Part shown: positions 1 to 9,066 of the stretch, one piece after another
Layout of the letters: the number at the start of each line of letters is the position of its first letter
How positions within the stretch are numbered: the first letter of the stretch is position 1
Assembly: GCA_964394835.1 (NCBI GenBank)
Contig: CAYMZA010000001.1
Span: 1 to 58,476 of the forward strand
From: UM-FILTER-36-13 sp964394835
Lineage (GTDB): Bacteria > Patescibacteriota > Patescibacteriia > UBA1558 > GWA2-36-10
Reading direction: 5' to 3'
DNA: 58,476 nt
Position numbers and translations under genes: made by a program
The notes under the pieces: generated by a model
The model's input: only the letters and a program-made list of their open reading frames with translations
The model's database searches: none
What the model was told of the DNA's origin: nothing

Positions 1-26
1 TAAATGGTATTATATAAAGAGATAAT

Positions 27-356
27 ATGAATAAAATATTGATTAAAAAAGATAAATATAAATCTTCAAGGGGTGGATATTCTCGTATATTAAATTTACA
101 TTGTCGTAAATGTAATAATATAATAGCTATATATCAAAAAGATGGCCCTGGTAATTTAAGAAGACTGTATATGGATAGAATTATATCTCCTAAAGAATTA
201 ACCAACTTACATAAACAAGATATAAAAAACATTAATCCAATTAAATGTAATAAATGTAATTTTGTAATCGGTATTCCATATATCTATAAAAAAGAAAAAA
301 GAAAAGCTTTTAGAGTGTTCCAAGGTGCTATTATTAAAAAGATAATAAAACTTTAA
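27..356 (+). CDS. Small zinc-ribbon-like hypothetical protein upstream of polA
   Basis: This is a basic protein of 109 residues that I do not recognise by name. It has two CxxC pairs, Cys26/Cys29 and Cys74/Cys77, spaced like a split zinc ribbon, and both lie in lysine-rich surroundings. That suggests a structural zinc site and possibly nucleic-acid binding, which is an inference only. The ATG at 27 is the first good start, and there is no clear Shine-Dalgarno sequence. Its stop codon overlaps the polA start by one base (TAATG), so the two are probably co-transcribed and translationally coupled. No membrane segment or signal peptide is visible. Confidence 0.7.
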   Translation: MNKILIKKDKYKSSRGGYSRILNLHCRKCNNIIAIYQKDGPGNLRRLYMDRIISPKELTNLHKQDIKNINPIKCNKCNFVIGIPYIYKKEKRKAFRVFQGAIIKKIIKL

Positions 357-3064
357 TGAACAAAGATAAACTAGTAATAATAGACGGGCATGCATTACTA
401 CATAGAGCGTGGCATGCTATACCCAATCTAAGCACAAAAGATGGTATTATGGTTAATGCTGTATTTGGATATACTTCAATATTATTAAAAATAATAAAAG
501 AATTAAAACCTACTTATCTTTTAGCAACCTTTGATTTAAAAGAAAAGACTTTTAGACATAAAGAATACAAAGAATATAAAGCACATAGAATAAAACAAGT
601 TGATGAATTCTATGATCAAATACCAATGACAGAAGAAGTGTTACAATCTTTAAATATTCCAATACTAACTAAAAAAGGTTTTGAAGCAGATGATGTTATA
701 GGAACAATAGCTAAACAAGCATATAAAAATAATGAAGATTTAGAAATAATAATAGTAACAGGAGATTTAGATGCTCTACAATTAGTAAATGATAGGGTCA
801 AAGTATTTACATTAAAAAGAGGCATGAATGATACTATAACATACAATATAACATCTATTAAAGAAAGGTATGGATTAAAACCAAGACAGATTATAGACCT
901 AAAGGCTATACAAGGAGATGCTTCAGATAATATTAAGGGAGTTAAGGGTATAGGAGAGAAAGGAGCTAAAGATTTAATACAAAAGTTTGAATCTTTAGAA
1001 GGTGTATATGAGAATATAGATAAAATAGAAAAAGAAAGAACTAAAAAACTATTATTAGAAAATAAAAAAGAAGCTTTTGAAAGTAAAAGGTTAGTAACAA
1101 TAGTCCAAGATGTAAATATAGATTGGAATTTAAAATCTTCTCTTGTAAAAGACTTTGACCCTGAAAAAGTATATGAAGTTTTCCAAAAATATGAGTTTAA
1201 CTCTTTATTAAACAAAATACCCCATACTGAAACTAAAATTGATAAAATAAGAAAGGAAGACACGGGATATAAATATATAAACAATGAAAAAGATTTTTTA
1301 GAATTCTATAAACAATTAGAAAAACAAAAAATATTTAGCATAGACACAGAAACCACAGGTTTGAATGTTCTAAATAATGAAATACTGGGAATATCATTTT
1401 CTTGGAAAGAAAAATCTGGAGTATATATTGATATAGATCATAAAGAATTTAAAGATTATGTTCTTAAAAAATTAAAAAAGATTCTAGAAGATAAAAATAT
1501 TAAAAAAGTGGGCCATAATTTAAAATTTGATTACAAAGTATTTAAAGTATTAGATATAAAATTAAACGGAATAGAGTTTGATACATTATTATCCGCTTAT
1601 TTAATAAACTCTAACAGAGGATTCAAATTGGAAGAATTAGCCTTTAGTTACTTGGGATATAAAAAACTAAAATTAATAGATCTATTAGAAGAAAAACCTA
1701 AAAAGAAAGATAAAATTAATATAAGAGAAATACCAATAGATAAACTATCTTGGTATGCAGCAGAAGATGCAGATATTACATGGAGATTATATAAAAAACT
1801 ATTAGAAATTACAAAAGAAGAAAAAAACTTAAAACTACTACAAAAAATAGAAATCCCCTTAATACCTATACTGGCAAATATGGAATTAAATGGAATATTA
1901 TTAAACACAGACTTCTTAAAAAAACTATCCAAAGAATTTGAAAAAACATTAAAAGAATTAACTACAAGGATATATAAACTAGCAGAATCTGAATTTAATA
2001 TAGCTTCTCCTAAACAATTAAAGAAGGTGCTATTTGAAGATTTAAAAATAGATTCTTCTAAAATTAAAAAGACAAAAACAGGACTAAGCACAGCTGCTTC
2101 AGAACTAGACAAAATGAAAAACCTACACCCTATTATTAATTTAATAATACAATACAGAGAATTAAGTAAATTAGTATCTACTTATGTTAATGCTTTACCA
2201 GAATTAATTAACAAAAAAACTAACAGAGTTCATACTAATTTTAATCAAACTATTACAGCTACAGGTAGATTATCATCTTCTAACCCTAATCTACAAAATA
2301 TACCCATTAGAACGGCTCTGGGAAGGCAAATAAGGCAAGCATTTGTAACTCCTATGGGATACACCATGCTAGCAGCAGACTACTCTCAAATAGAATTAAG
2401 ACTAGCAGCGGTAATATCTAAAGATGAGAAAATGATAGATAGTTTTAATAAAGGAGAAGATATACATGCTCGTACAGCAGCCGAAATACATAGTATAGAT
2501 TTAAAGGATGTTACCAAAGAAATACGAAGAACAGCTAAAGAAATTAACTTTGGAATACTATATGGTTTAGGATCCTTAGGATTATCAAAAAGAACAGAAA
2601 TGAACAGAAATGAAGCTAAGGAATTTATTGACAAATATTTTAATATCTACAAAGGAATAAAAAAATACCTAGAAAATACGAAAAACTTTGCGCATGAAAA
2701 TAGCTATGTACAAACTATATTTGGTAGAAGAAGATATTTACCAGATATAAATTCACATATACCCATGATAAAAGCTGCAGCAGAACGAATGGCTATTAAT
2801 ATGCCTATACAAGGTACTGCAGCTGATATTATGAAAATAGCTATGATTAAGATAAATGAAGACTTGCCAAAAATTAGTTCAAAGACTAAAATATTGTTAC
2901 AAGTTCATGATGAATTAATACTAGAAGTGCCAAATAAAGATTTAGATAAAGTTGCTAAGTATGTAAAAAGAACAATGGAAAATGTACATAAACTACCAAT
3001 ACCTTTAATTGCTGACTTAGAAGTAGGAAATAACTGGGGAGAATTAAATAAATATAATAAATAA
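356..3064 (+). CDS. polA: DNA polymerase I
   Basis: This is a full-length family A DNA polymerase of 902 residues, used for Okazaki-fragment processing and repair synthesis. The N-terminal ~290 residues are the 5'-nuclease domain. A 3'-5' exonuclease domain follows and looks intact: DTETTG near residue 329, a GHNLKFD motif, and an AAEDAD motif with the metal-binding Asp. Polymerase motif A (DYSQIELR, about 675), motif B (RRTAKEINFGILYG, about 723) and motif C (VHDELILEV, about 850) are all present. Proofreading should therefore work, unlike in Taq-type enzymes. The start overlaps the stop of the upstream zinc-ribbon gene, and holA begins two bases after this stop, which indicates a replication/repair operon. 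Confidence 0.97.
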   Translation: MNKDKLVIIDGHALLHRAWHAIPNLSTKDGIMVNAVFGYTSILLKIIKELKPTYLLATFDLKEKTFRHKEYKEYKAHRIKQVDEFYDQIPMTEEVLQSLNIPILTKKGFEADDVIGTIAKQAYKNNEDLEIIIVTGDLDALQLVNDRVKVFTLKRGMNDTITYNITSIKERYGLKPRQIIDLKAIQGDASDNIKGVKGIGEKGAKDLIQKFESLEGVYENIDKIEKERTKKLLLENKKEAFESKRLVTIVQDVNIDWNLKSSLVKDFDPEKVYEVFQKYEFNSLLNKIPHTETKIDKIRKEDTGYKYINNEKDFLEFYKQLEKQKIFSIDTETTGLNVLNNEILGISFSWKEKSGVYIDIDHKEFKDYVLKKLKKILEDKNIKKVGHNLKFDYKVFKVLDIKLNGIEFDTLLSAYLINSNRGFKLEELAFSYLGYKKLKLIDLLEEKPKKKDKINIREIPIDKLSWYAAEDADITWRLYKKLLEITKEEKNLKLLQKIEIPLIPILANMELNGILLNTDFLKKLSKEFEKTLKELTTRIYKLAESEFNIASPKQLKKVLFEDLKIDSSKIKKTKTGLSTAASELDKMKNLHPIINLIIQYRELSKLVSTYVNALPELINKKTNRVHTNFNQTITATGRLSSSNPNLQNIPIRTALGRQIRQAFVTPMGYTMLAADYSQIELRLAAVISKDEKMIDSFNKGEDIHARTAAEIHSIDLKDVTKEIRRTAKEINFGILYGLGSLGLSKRTEMNRNEAKEFIDKYFNIYKGIKKYLENTKNFAHENSYVQTIFGRRRYLPDINSHIPMIKAAAERMAINMPIQGTAADIMKIAMIKINEDLPKISSKTKILLQVHDELILEVPNKDLDKVAKYVKRTMENVHKLPIPLIADLEVGNNWGELNKYNK

Positions 3065-3065
3065 T

Positions 3066-4016
3066 ATGCTTTTCTTTTACTACGGAGAAAATTCATTTGA
3101 TTCATATCAACAAACTAAAAAAATAGTTGGACAATTTCAAAAAATAGTTGATAAGGATAAATATAATACTGAATATCTTGATGGAGAAAATATAACTCTT
3201 GATGATTTTTTTCATGCTGTAAAAGCAAGTGGTTTTTTAGCAAAAAAAAAGATTATAATAATAAAAAATATATTTGATAATAAAAAGTTAAAAGATATAC
3301 AGGATGAAATAATTAAGTTTCTTAAAACACAAAAAGATATAAAAGAAGAAAACTATATTCTTTTTTGGCAAAATAAAAAACCTGATTCTAGAACTAAACT
3401 ATATAAAACATTAAGTAAGTTTAAAAATAGTAAAGAATTTATTAACCCTACTGGTAGCAAATTAATTAAGTGGATAGAAATAAAAGTAAGTAAGTATAAT
3501 AAAACAATTGATGCTAAGGCTATAAACTTACTAATTTCATATGTTGGTAATAATCTTTGGCAACTTAATCAAGAAATAAATAAATTAGCAAATTATTCTA
3601 AAGAAAATATAAAAGCAGAAGATGTTAAAAAAGTTGTAAAAGCTAAAGCAGATGATAATATATTTAATTTAGTAGATGCTTTGGGTAATAAAAATAAATC
3701 ATTAGCATTACGATTAATAGAGGGTCAATTAAATGATGGCGTAAATATACAATATATTTTAAACATGGCTATTAGGCAATTTCGTTTAATAATAAAAGCA
3801 AAAGCATTAGCAGGACAAACAAAGTACGCAGAAGCATTAGCACAAGTAATGCAGGTTCATCCAATGGTGGCTAGAAAAATATTACCTCAAAGAGAATTAT
3901 ATACAATGGATCAATTAAAAAATATATATAATAAATTATTATATTTTGACAAACAAAGTAAAACTAGTAGTTTGGATAATAGAATATTATTTGTAAAAAT
4001 GATTATTGAATTATAA
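3066..4016 (+). CDS. holA: DNA polymerase III subunit delta
   Basis: The protein has 316 residues and the overall pattern of the clamp-loader delta subunit. It opens with an LFFYYGEN segment, equivalent to the 'YG-(D/E)-(E/N)' start of HolA. A central lysine-rich AAA+-like region lacks a Walker A motif, as expected for delta. The C-terminal helical collar contains NIFNLVDALG and an arginine-rich helix (IRQFRLIIKAK). Delta opens the DnaN ring and loads it on primed DNA. The gene starts two bases after the polA stop and is followed directly by a hairpin terminator. Similarity within this family is low, so the call rests on gene order, length and the end motifs. Confidence 0.85.
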   Translation: MLFFYYGENSFDSYQQTKKIVGQFQKIVDKDKYNTEYLDGENITLDDFFHAVKASGFLAKKKIIIIKNIFDNKKLKDIQDEIIKFLKTQKDIKEENYILFWQNKKPDSRTKLYKTLSKFKNSKEFINPTGSKLIKWIEIKVSKYNKTIDAKAINLLISYVGNNLWQLNQEINKLANYSKENIKAEDVKKVVKAKADDNIFNLVDALGNKNKSLALRLIEGQLNDGVNIQYILNMAIRQFRLIIKAKALAGQTKYAEALAQVMQVHPMVARKILPQRELYTMDQLKNIYNKLLYFDKQSKTSSLDNRILFVKMIIEL

Positions 4017-4044
4017 AAAAACCATCATTTAAATGATAGTTTTT
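4017..4044 (+). terminator. Bidirectional hairpin terminator after holA
   Basis: A nearly perfect inverted repeat (4017-4030 with 4031-4044, one mismatch) is A-rich on its left arm and T-rich on its right. It can end holA transcription on + and rpsT transcription on -, as expected between convergent genes. Confidence 0.8.
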
Positions 4045-4062
4045 ATGCAGCATGAAGAGAGT

Positions 4063-4368
4063 TTATTTTTCTTCTTTTTTAGTTTTAATAGATTCAATTT
4101 TAACACCAGCTTTTTTCAACATAACCATAAATCTAGATTTCTTTCGATTACCAGTATTCTTTTTAATAACACCTGTTTTAACAGCTTTATCTACTGCTTT
4201 TTGTAAAGTATAAATTAAATGATTGGCTTGTTTATCAATATTACCAGCATCAACGGCTTTTTTACCTTTTTTTATAATTTCTTTAATATTTCTTTTAACT
4301 AAAGAATTACTAGCTGTTCTTTTAACAGTTTGTTTTAAATGTTTAATAGCTGCTTTCTTATTTGGCAT
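4063..4368 (-). CDS. rpsT: 30S ribosomal protein S20
   Basis: This is a lysine-rich protein of 101 residues with the S20 pattern. It starts MPNKKAAIKHLKQ, has a KRxxxNxxxKxxIK-like segment, and a second half with helices around LQKAVDKAVKTGVIKKN and NRKKSR. S20 binds 16S rRNA early in 30S assembly. The C-terminal tail, rich in Lys and Glu, is slightly longer than usual. The gene is monocistronic, with a clear -35/-10 promoter at 4404-4432 and a terminator at 4017-4044. Confidence 0.95.
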   Translation of the reverse strand: MPNKKAAIKHLKQTVKRTASNSLVKRNIKEIIKKGKKAVDAGNIDKQANHLIYTLQKAVDKAVKTGVIKKNTGNRKKSRFMVMLKKAGVKIESIKTKKEEK

Positions 4369-4403
4369 AACTTATTTTTTTTACTATAATTAAAGTAGTT
4401 AAG

Positions 4404-4432
4404 ATATTAACATATATTAATCATTAAGTCAA
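4404..4432 (-). promoter_or_regulatory. rpsT promoter
   Basis: On the minus strand there is TTGACT (4432-4427), a 17-base spacer and TAATAT (4409-4404) preceded by TGT. This is a good vegetative promoter about 35 bases before the S20 start codon. Confidence 0.65.
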
Positions 4433-4436
4433 TATT

Positions 4437-4685
4437 ATGAAAGGATACATTTCACCAGACCAACAAAGATTAGTTATAGAAAAGCTATATTATTCTAATG
4501 ATTCGGTAACAAGTACTCATAGATTTAATAAAAAATACAAAGATAAAACGGGAACAATGGGCCAAGTTACTATGAGGCTTACAACTTTTGGTAGAAAAAT
4601 GAAACGAACAGATTTTTCAAGCTATGATGTAGAAAGATTTACTAAGAGTGTTGTTGGGGATACTTCAGACCTAGAGTCTTTATAA
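4437..4685 (+). CDS. Small hypothetical protein
   Basis: This is an 82-residue soluble, basic protein with no motif I recognise. Its composition looks like a real protein (YISPDQQRLVIEKLYY at the start, a Thr/Arg-rich middle, an acidic C-terminus). It fills the otherwise empty space between rpsT and truB and is divergent from rpsT. The last 44 bases overlap the 3' end of truB on the other strand. No Shine-Dalgarno sequence is visible. It could be a small nucleic-acid-associated protein, but nothing shows this directly. Confidence 0.55.
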   Translation: MKGYISPDQQRLVIEKLYYSNDSVTSTHRFNKKYKDKTGTMGQVTMRLTTFGRKMKRTDFSSYDVERFTKSVVGDTSDLESL

Positions 4686-5418
4686 CCTTACCAACATCTA
4701 ATCTATTTTTTTCTAAAATATCTAAACTTAGATTATCTAAATTAATTGCATTATCTAGATTAAAATCTCCAATAGATACTCTTTTTAAATTTGATAATAA
4801 TGCACCCGTTTTTAACTCCCTACCCAAGTCATTAGCTAAGCTACGTATATATGTACCAGCTGAAGATGATACTTTTAACTCTAGTTTAGGATAATTAAAG
4901 CTAGTAATTTTTAAGGAATAAATTTCAACCTCCTTAAAAGGAGGGTCTACTTTTTTACCTTCACGAGCTAAAACGTGTAACTTCTTCCCTTTTATTTTTT
5001 TAGCAGAAAATATAGGTGCTTGTTGATTTTGTTTACCTAAAAACTTTTTTAAATATTTTTCTAACTCTACTCTGTTAAATTCTTTAACATCCTTATTTAT
5101 ATCAATCTTCCCTTCTAAATCATATGTATCGGATATTTGACCAAACAACACTTCTGCTATGTATGTTTTTGGTAAATTATGAAAATAGTCTATCAGTTTT
5201 GTGGCTTTGCCAGTAGCCATAATTAATAAACCGGAAGCTAAGGGATCTAATGTACCAGCAAACCCTATTTTTTTAATATTAAGTATTTTACGCATCACAG
5301 ACACAGCTCTAAAAGAATGAGTGTTTTTTGGTTTGTTTATTAAATAAAAATTAGACTGTTCATCATTAACAATTCTTTCTATTAATCTATTTAATTTTTC
5401 TTTTTTATCTAAAATAAT
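4642..5418 (-). CDS. truB: tRNA pseudouridine(55) synthase, near-cognate start codon
   Basis: TruB makes pseudouridine 55 in the T-loop of tRNAs. The catalytic motif AGTLDPLASG, with its Asp, is intact. The first ATG/GTG/TTG-type start is GTG at 5304, but that start would remove the conserved N-terminal KPxGxTS segment. Translating further upstream in frame gives FYLINKPKNTHSFRAV, which aligns with that segment. The open frame runs back to tandem stops at 5427-5422 and contains no ATG, GTG or TTG before 5304. Only ATA (5421, 5382) and ATT (5418, 5415, 5373) are available. I set the start at ATT 5418, directly behind the stop of the upstream glycosyltransferase, where coupled re-initiation is likely. 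The product would have about 258 residues. A start at ATT 5373 is the main alternative. Confidence 0.85.
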   Translation of the reverse strand: MILDKKEKLNRLIERIVNDEQSNFYLINKPKNTHSFRAVSVMRKILNIKKIGFAGTLDPLASGLLIMATGKATKLIDYFHNLPKTYIAEVLFGQISDTYDLEGKIDINKDVKEFNRVELEKYLKKFLGKQNQQAPIFSAKKIKGKKLHVLAREGKKVDPPFKEVEIYSLKITSFNYPKLELKVSSSAGTYIRSLANDLGRELKTGALLSNLKRVSIGDFNLDNAINLDNLSLDILEKNRLDVGKVIKTLGLKYPQQHS

Positions 5419-5424
5419 TATTTA

Positions 5425-6081
5425 TTAATATTTTATAAAAGGATCTATTAAATAAGCTCTGGTATAAGCTAATAATTCATCAAATGACATACCTATTCTT
5501 TCTTTTAATCCTTTAAGTGCCCCATATTTTTTTTCTTTTATAGTTTGTTGGTATGGAAACACCTTATACTTATAGCCATTACCATACCTCTTAACAAAAA
5601 CATTTAACCCTATCTCTATTCTAAATCTATATTTATAAAAACTAGGGACTTTATCCCACACCCATCTTCTTAAAGCTCTTTCTCCTGTATTTATAGCTGA
5701 TTTTTTTAACGTTTTCTGTAACGCATTATCTCTTACACCTAAAAACATATCTGTTTTATTTTCTAAAACGGGTTTAATTATACTCTCTACTATTTCTGAC
5801 GTTAAGTTATGAAGATCAGCATCACAAAAAAATATTATCCCCGCATCACTAACATTAACACCTTTTTGTATTGAATAACTTTTACCTCTATTAACTTTAT
5901 TTTTTAAATATTTTATCTTATTATATTTTTTAACTATTTCTTCTGTATTATCTTTAGAACCATCATCTACAACAATAATTTCATCTAATATATCTGTATC
6001 AACCAACACCCTTAGTACATCTTCTATCCTTTTAGCCTCGTTATACGAAGGAACAATAGCTACTACTTTATTATTTTTCAT
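5425..6081 (-). CDS. Family 2 glycosyltransferase
   Basis: This is a 218-residue GT-A-fold glycosyltransferase of family GT2. It shows VPSYNEAKRI at residues 10-20, a VDDGSKDNTEEIV nucleotide-binding segment and the metal-binding DAD in FFCDADLH. There is no obvious transmembrane segment, so the enzyme is probably cytoplasmic and membrane-associated through partners. The acceptor and donor sugars cannot be read from the sequence. It sits between PBP1A (2-base gap) and truB. The first neighbour suggests a role in envelope glycan or glycolipid synthesis, which is an inference. Confidence 0.85.
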   Translation of the reverse strand: MKNNKVVAIVPSYNEAKRIEDVLRVLVDTDILDEIIVVDDGSKDNTEEIVKKYNKIKYLKNKVNRGKSYSIQKGVNVSDAGIIFFCDADLHNLTSEIVESIIKPVLENKTDMFLGVRDNALQKTLKKSAINTGERALRRWVWDKVPSFYKYRFRIEIGLNVFVKRYGNGYKYKVFPYQQTIKEKKYGALKGLKERIGMSFDELLAYTRAYLIDPFIKY

Positions 6082-6082
6082 T

Positions 6083-9004
6083 TTATTCTACATTAATTAT
6101 TATAGCAGGTGTAGTAATTAAATTATCACTCCTATCTTTAACTACCATATACAATTTATGAATCCCTACTTCTAATTCATCTTCTAAAGTAACCTTAATA
6201 CTATTACCAGGTGTTTCTATATATGTAAACCAATCAGAATGATTATTTGGTAAAATATGATAAAAGTCAATTTTCTTAACTTGACTAGGTCTATCTAAAT
6301 TTAATTCTATATTCAAAGGTAAATCATCTAGAGGAACATTATCTCCATTACTCGGGTTTAACCAAATTAAATTAAAATCTCTATCAGACGTATCTAATTG
6401 TAGTATTATATTAACACTAGCTTCTTTAAAATTATCTAAATCATCAAATGCTATAGCTTTCAATATATGATTACCATTATTTAAAAATGGATCTACTTGA
6501 TAATTATATGTATATGGTGAATTATGTGCTTCTCCTACTTTTTCATCATCTATGAAAAACTCTATTCTTTCAACACCACGAGGAGAATCTGCTACCGCTG
6601 TCATGTTAAAATTACCTTGCGATATTATATCATTATTGCCAGGACTTGACCAAGAAATATTTGGTTGTAATTCTTCTAAGTGTGTATCATCATATTCTAT
6701 AGGTGGTTCTTCTGTTAAATATCCTTGTTCTTCAGCCCAAGCTTGCACTGGGTCTTCCCATAAGGAGTATTGAGGTTCGTTATTTGGGTTGTCTAAGGGG
6801 TCTCCTAAGGGATCATTAATATTAACATAATTAAGGATATTATGTACTTCTAAATATTTTTTTTCTTCTATTTGGGTATATGGAGTATATTCTGTAGCCA
6901 ATTTACCACTCATCTTATCAATTCTAATAATATTCTCTTGTGCTAATTCACCGCAAACCATTGCTTTACTACAATCATTTAATTCATGTTTTTTAAAATT
7001 CTTAATGCTATAATCTTTAGTAACATATCTCATAAACTTATTCCAAATAGGTGCTGCAGCGCTAGACCCACTAGCACCTTCATTCATAGCATCATTATTA
7101 TTATTGCCAACCCAAACACCAGTGGCTATATTAGGTGTAAACCCTATTGTCCACGCATCTCTGTAATCATTAGTAGTACCTGTTTTAGCAGCAACCTCTC
7201 TATCAGGAAGTATTAGATTATTACTTTCTCCAAAAACATAAGCCCTAGCCTGATTATCTGACAGAACATCATTTAATATTCTTACATATTCTTTATCAAT
7301 CACTCTTCTCCCTTTATTATTATCATTTTTTTCTATGACCTTACCTTCAGAATCTTTTACTTCTAAAATAGCTATACTCTCTTTATATACCCCTTCTCTA
7401 GCAAAGGCTGCATAGGCATTAACATGATCTAATAATTTAACTTCTCCCCCTCCTAATACCAAAGATAATCCATATCTATCTCTTTCATTAAGTGTAGAAT
7501 AACCAAGGTTATGGGCTAAATCTAAAACATTATATACACCAGCTAAGTATAATGTTTTAACAGCTGGAATATTTAATGATCCTGCTAAAGCTTTTCTCAT
7601 TGTTATTGGCCCTCTTTCTTCTAAGTCATAATTTTGAGGCTCATAATCATCCCCGCTAGAAGCAAAATTAGTAACCAAATCAAATATAATAGTCTCTGGT
7701 CTAAATCCTTTTGTAAAAGCTCCTAAATATGCTAAGGGCTTTAAAGAACTGCCTGGTTGTCTTTCAGCTAAAGCAACGTTAACCTGACCATCTATTTCAT
7801 CATTAAAATAGTCTTTAGAGCCTACCATGGCTAATATCTCACTTGTTTCTACATCCAAAGATACCAAAGAAGCATTTGAAGCATTAAATCTTTCTAAATT
7901 ACTAGGCGCAATTTCATCTATAGTCTCTTCTGCCTTTTGTTGAATCTCCCAATCTAAAGATGTTTTAATAACCCAACCACCTTGTTCTATGATATTCGCA
8001 CCATATTTATTTTCTAATAACTCTTTAATATACATTACAAAATGAGGAGCTAATATATTTTCTGCTCTTTTCTTAAATACTAATTCTTGTTGTTTAGCTA
8101 TTTCTAATTCTTCTTCAGTAATATATCCTTGATCTTCCATTAAACCTAAAACTGTATGCTGTCTATCAACTAATAATTCTTTATTATTCCCAAAAGGAGA
8201 ATAGTAAGAAGGTGCCTTAGGCAAAGCTGCTAAAATAGCTGCTTCAGCTATACTTAAATCAACAGCTGACTTATCAAAATAGTATTTAGCGGCTGACTCT
8301 ACACCGTATGCTGAGCCACCATATGGTATTTCATTAAAATATAGTTGTAATATCTCATCTTTATTAAACTTTTGCTCTAAACGATATGATAATATCCACT
8401 CTTTAATCTTTCTAGATATTTTACGTTCATTGGTAAGTATTGCATTCTTAACAAATTGTTGAGTTAATGTAGAGCCACCCTGAGATCTTTTACCACTTAA
8501 ACGAGGAATAATCTGCCCACGAATAATCCCCCTTAAAGATATACCGCTGTGATTGTAGAAATCCTTATCTTCAATGGCTATGGTAGCATTTTTAACATAA
8601 TCAGGTAATTCATCTATGCTAATCAAAGTTCTTTTCTCAGGACCATGTATTTCATACAGCAACGTTTCTCCAGTCCTATCATATATCTTTGTACTTAAAG
8701 CAACAGACCTATCCATTATTTTATATGGATCTGGTAAATCTTTAGAATACCAAGCAAATAATGCTATTATAAAGATACCAAATAAAAAGACAAGAGCAAG
8801 TAAATATGGCCATATTTTCTTTAATGTCCTCTTCCATATACTATTACCCCTGTTTCTATTACTTTTTCTAGTATACGAAAACTTTTTAAACTGTTTTTTA
8901 GGCTTTTTAGGCTTTTTTTGACTTACTTTCTTGGTTATAAACTGAGGCTTAGAATCACCTATCTTACGACTATGAAAACTTGACTTTAGTTGTGGTATTG
9001 GCAT
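6083..9004 (-). CDS. Bifunctional penicillin-binding protein 1A with C-terminal Ig-like domains
   Basis: This is a class A PBP of 973 residues that polymerises and crosslinks peptidoglycan. A long Lys/Pro-rich cytoplasmic tail (residues 1-65) precedes one membrane helix (about 68-92). The GT51 domain shows EDKDFYNHSGIS and GGSTLTQQFVKN. The transpeptidase domain has the Ser-x-x-Lys motif in GSSLKPLAYL, an SLN triad and KTGTT. After about residue 740 there is a Pro/Glu-rich linker and roughly 220 residues of beta-rich repeats resembling Ig/Big-type domains, for example a VERIEFFID strand motif. Such domains may bind wall polymer or surface partners. Translation starts nine bases after an extended -10. 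The gene heads the PBP1A > GT2 > truB unit. Confidence 0.95.
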   Translation of the reverse strand: MPIPQLKSSFHSRKIGDSKPQFITKKVSQKKPKKPKKQFKKFSYTRKSNRNRGNSIWKRTLKKIWPYLLALVFLFGIFIIALFAWYSKDLPDPYKIMDRSVALSTKIYDRTGETLLYEIHGPEKRTLISIDELPDYVKNATIAIEDKDFYNHSGISLRGIIRGQIIPRLSGKRSQGGSTLTQQFVKNAILTNERKISRKIKEWILSYRLEQKFNKDEILQLYFNEIPYGGSAYGVESAAKYYFDKSAVDLSIAEAAILAALPKAPSYYSPFGNNKELLVDRQHTVLGLMEDQGYITEEELEIAKQQELVFKKRAENILAPHFVMYIKELLENKYGANIIEQGGWVIKTSLDWEIQQKAEETIDEIAPSNLERFNASNASLVSLDVETSEILAMVGSKDYFNDEIDGQVNVALAERQPGSSLKPLAYLGAFTKGFRPETIIFDLVTNFASSGDDYEPQNYDLEERGPITMRKALAGSLNIPAVKTLYLAGVYNVLDLAHNLGYSTLNERDRYGLSLVLGGGEVKLLDHVNAYAAFAREGVYKESIAILEVKDSEGKVIEKNDNNKGRRVIDKEYVRILNDVLSDNQARAYVFGESNNLILPDREVAAKTGTTNDYRDAWTIGFTPNIATGVWVGNNNNDAMNEGASGSSAAAPIWNKFMRYVTKDYSIKNFKKHELNDCSKAMVCGELAQENIIRIDKMSGKLATEYTPYTQIEEKKYLEVHNILNYVNINDPLGDPLDNPNNEPQYSLWEDPVQAWAEEQGYLTEEPPIEYDDTHLEELQPNISWSSPGNNDIISQGNFNMTAVADSPRGVERIEFFIDDEKVGEAHNSPYTYNYQVDPFLNNGNHILKAIAFDDLDNFKEASVNIILQLDTSDRDFNLIWLNPSNGDNVPLDDLPLNIELNLDRPSQVKKIDFYHILPNNHSDWFTYIETPGNSIKVTLEDELEVGIHKLYMVVKDRSDNLITTPAIIINVE

Positions 9005-9013
9005 AATGTTTTC

Positions 9014-9022
9014 ATTATATCA
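9014..9022 (-). promoter_or_regulatory. Extended -10 of the PBP1A promoter
   Basis: On the minus strand TGATATAAT (9022-9014) ends nine bases before the ATG, which predicts a nearly leaderless transcript. It lies back to back with the tyrS promoter. Confidence 0.55.
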
Positions 9023-9029
9023 AAAATAC

Positions 9030-9037
9030 GGTATAAT
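9030..9037 (+). promoter_or_regulatory. tyrS promoter -10
   Basis: GGTATAAT lies 29 bases before the tyrS ATG. No strong -35 element is visible. Confidence 0.5.
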
Positions 9038-9066
9038 TTAAATACTTAATTAAAATAATCAAAAGT

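Noticed and set aside
616..1284. Long open frame of 222 codons antisense to polA
   Set aside because: It lies fully inside a certain gene, has biased low-complexity composition (Ser/Leu/Phe-rich) and no start signals. It is a by-product of the AT-rich codon usage on the other strand.
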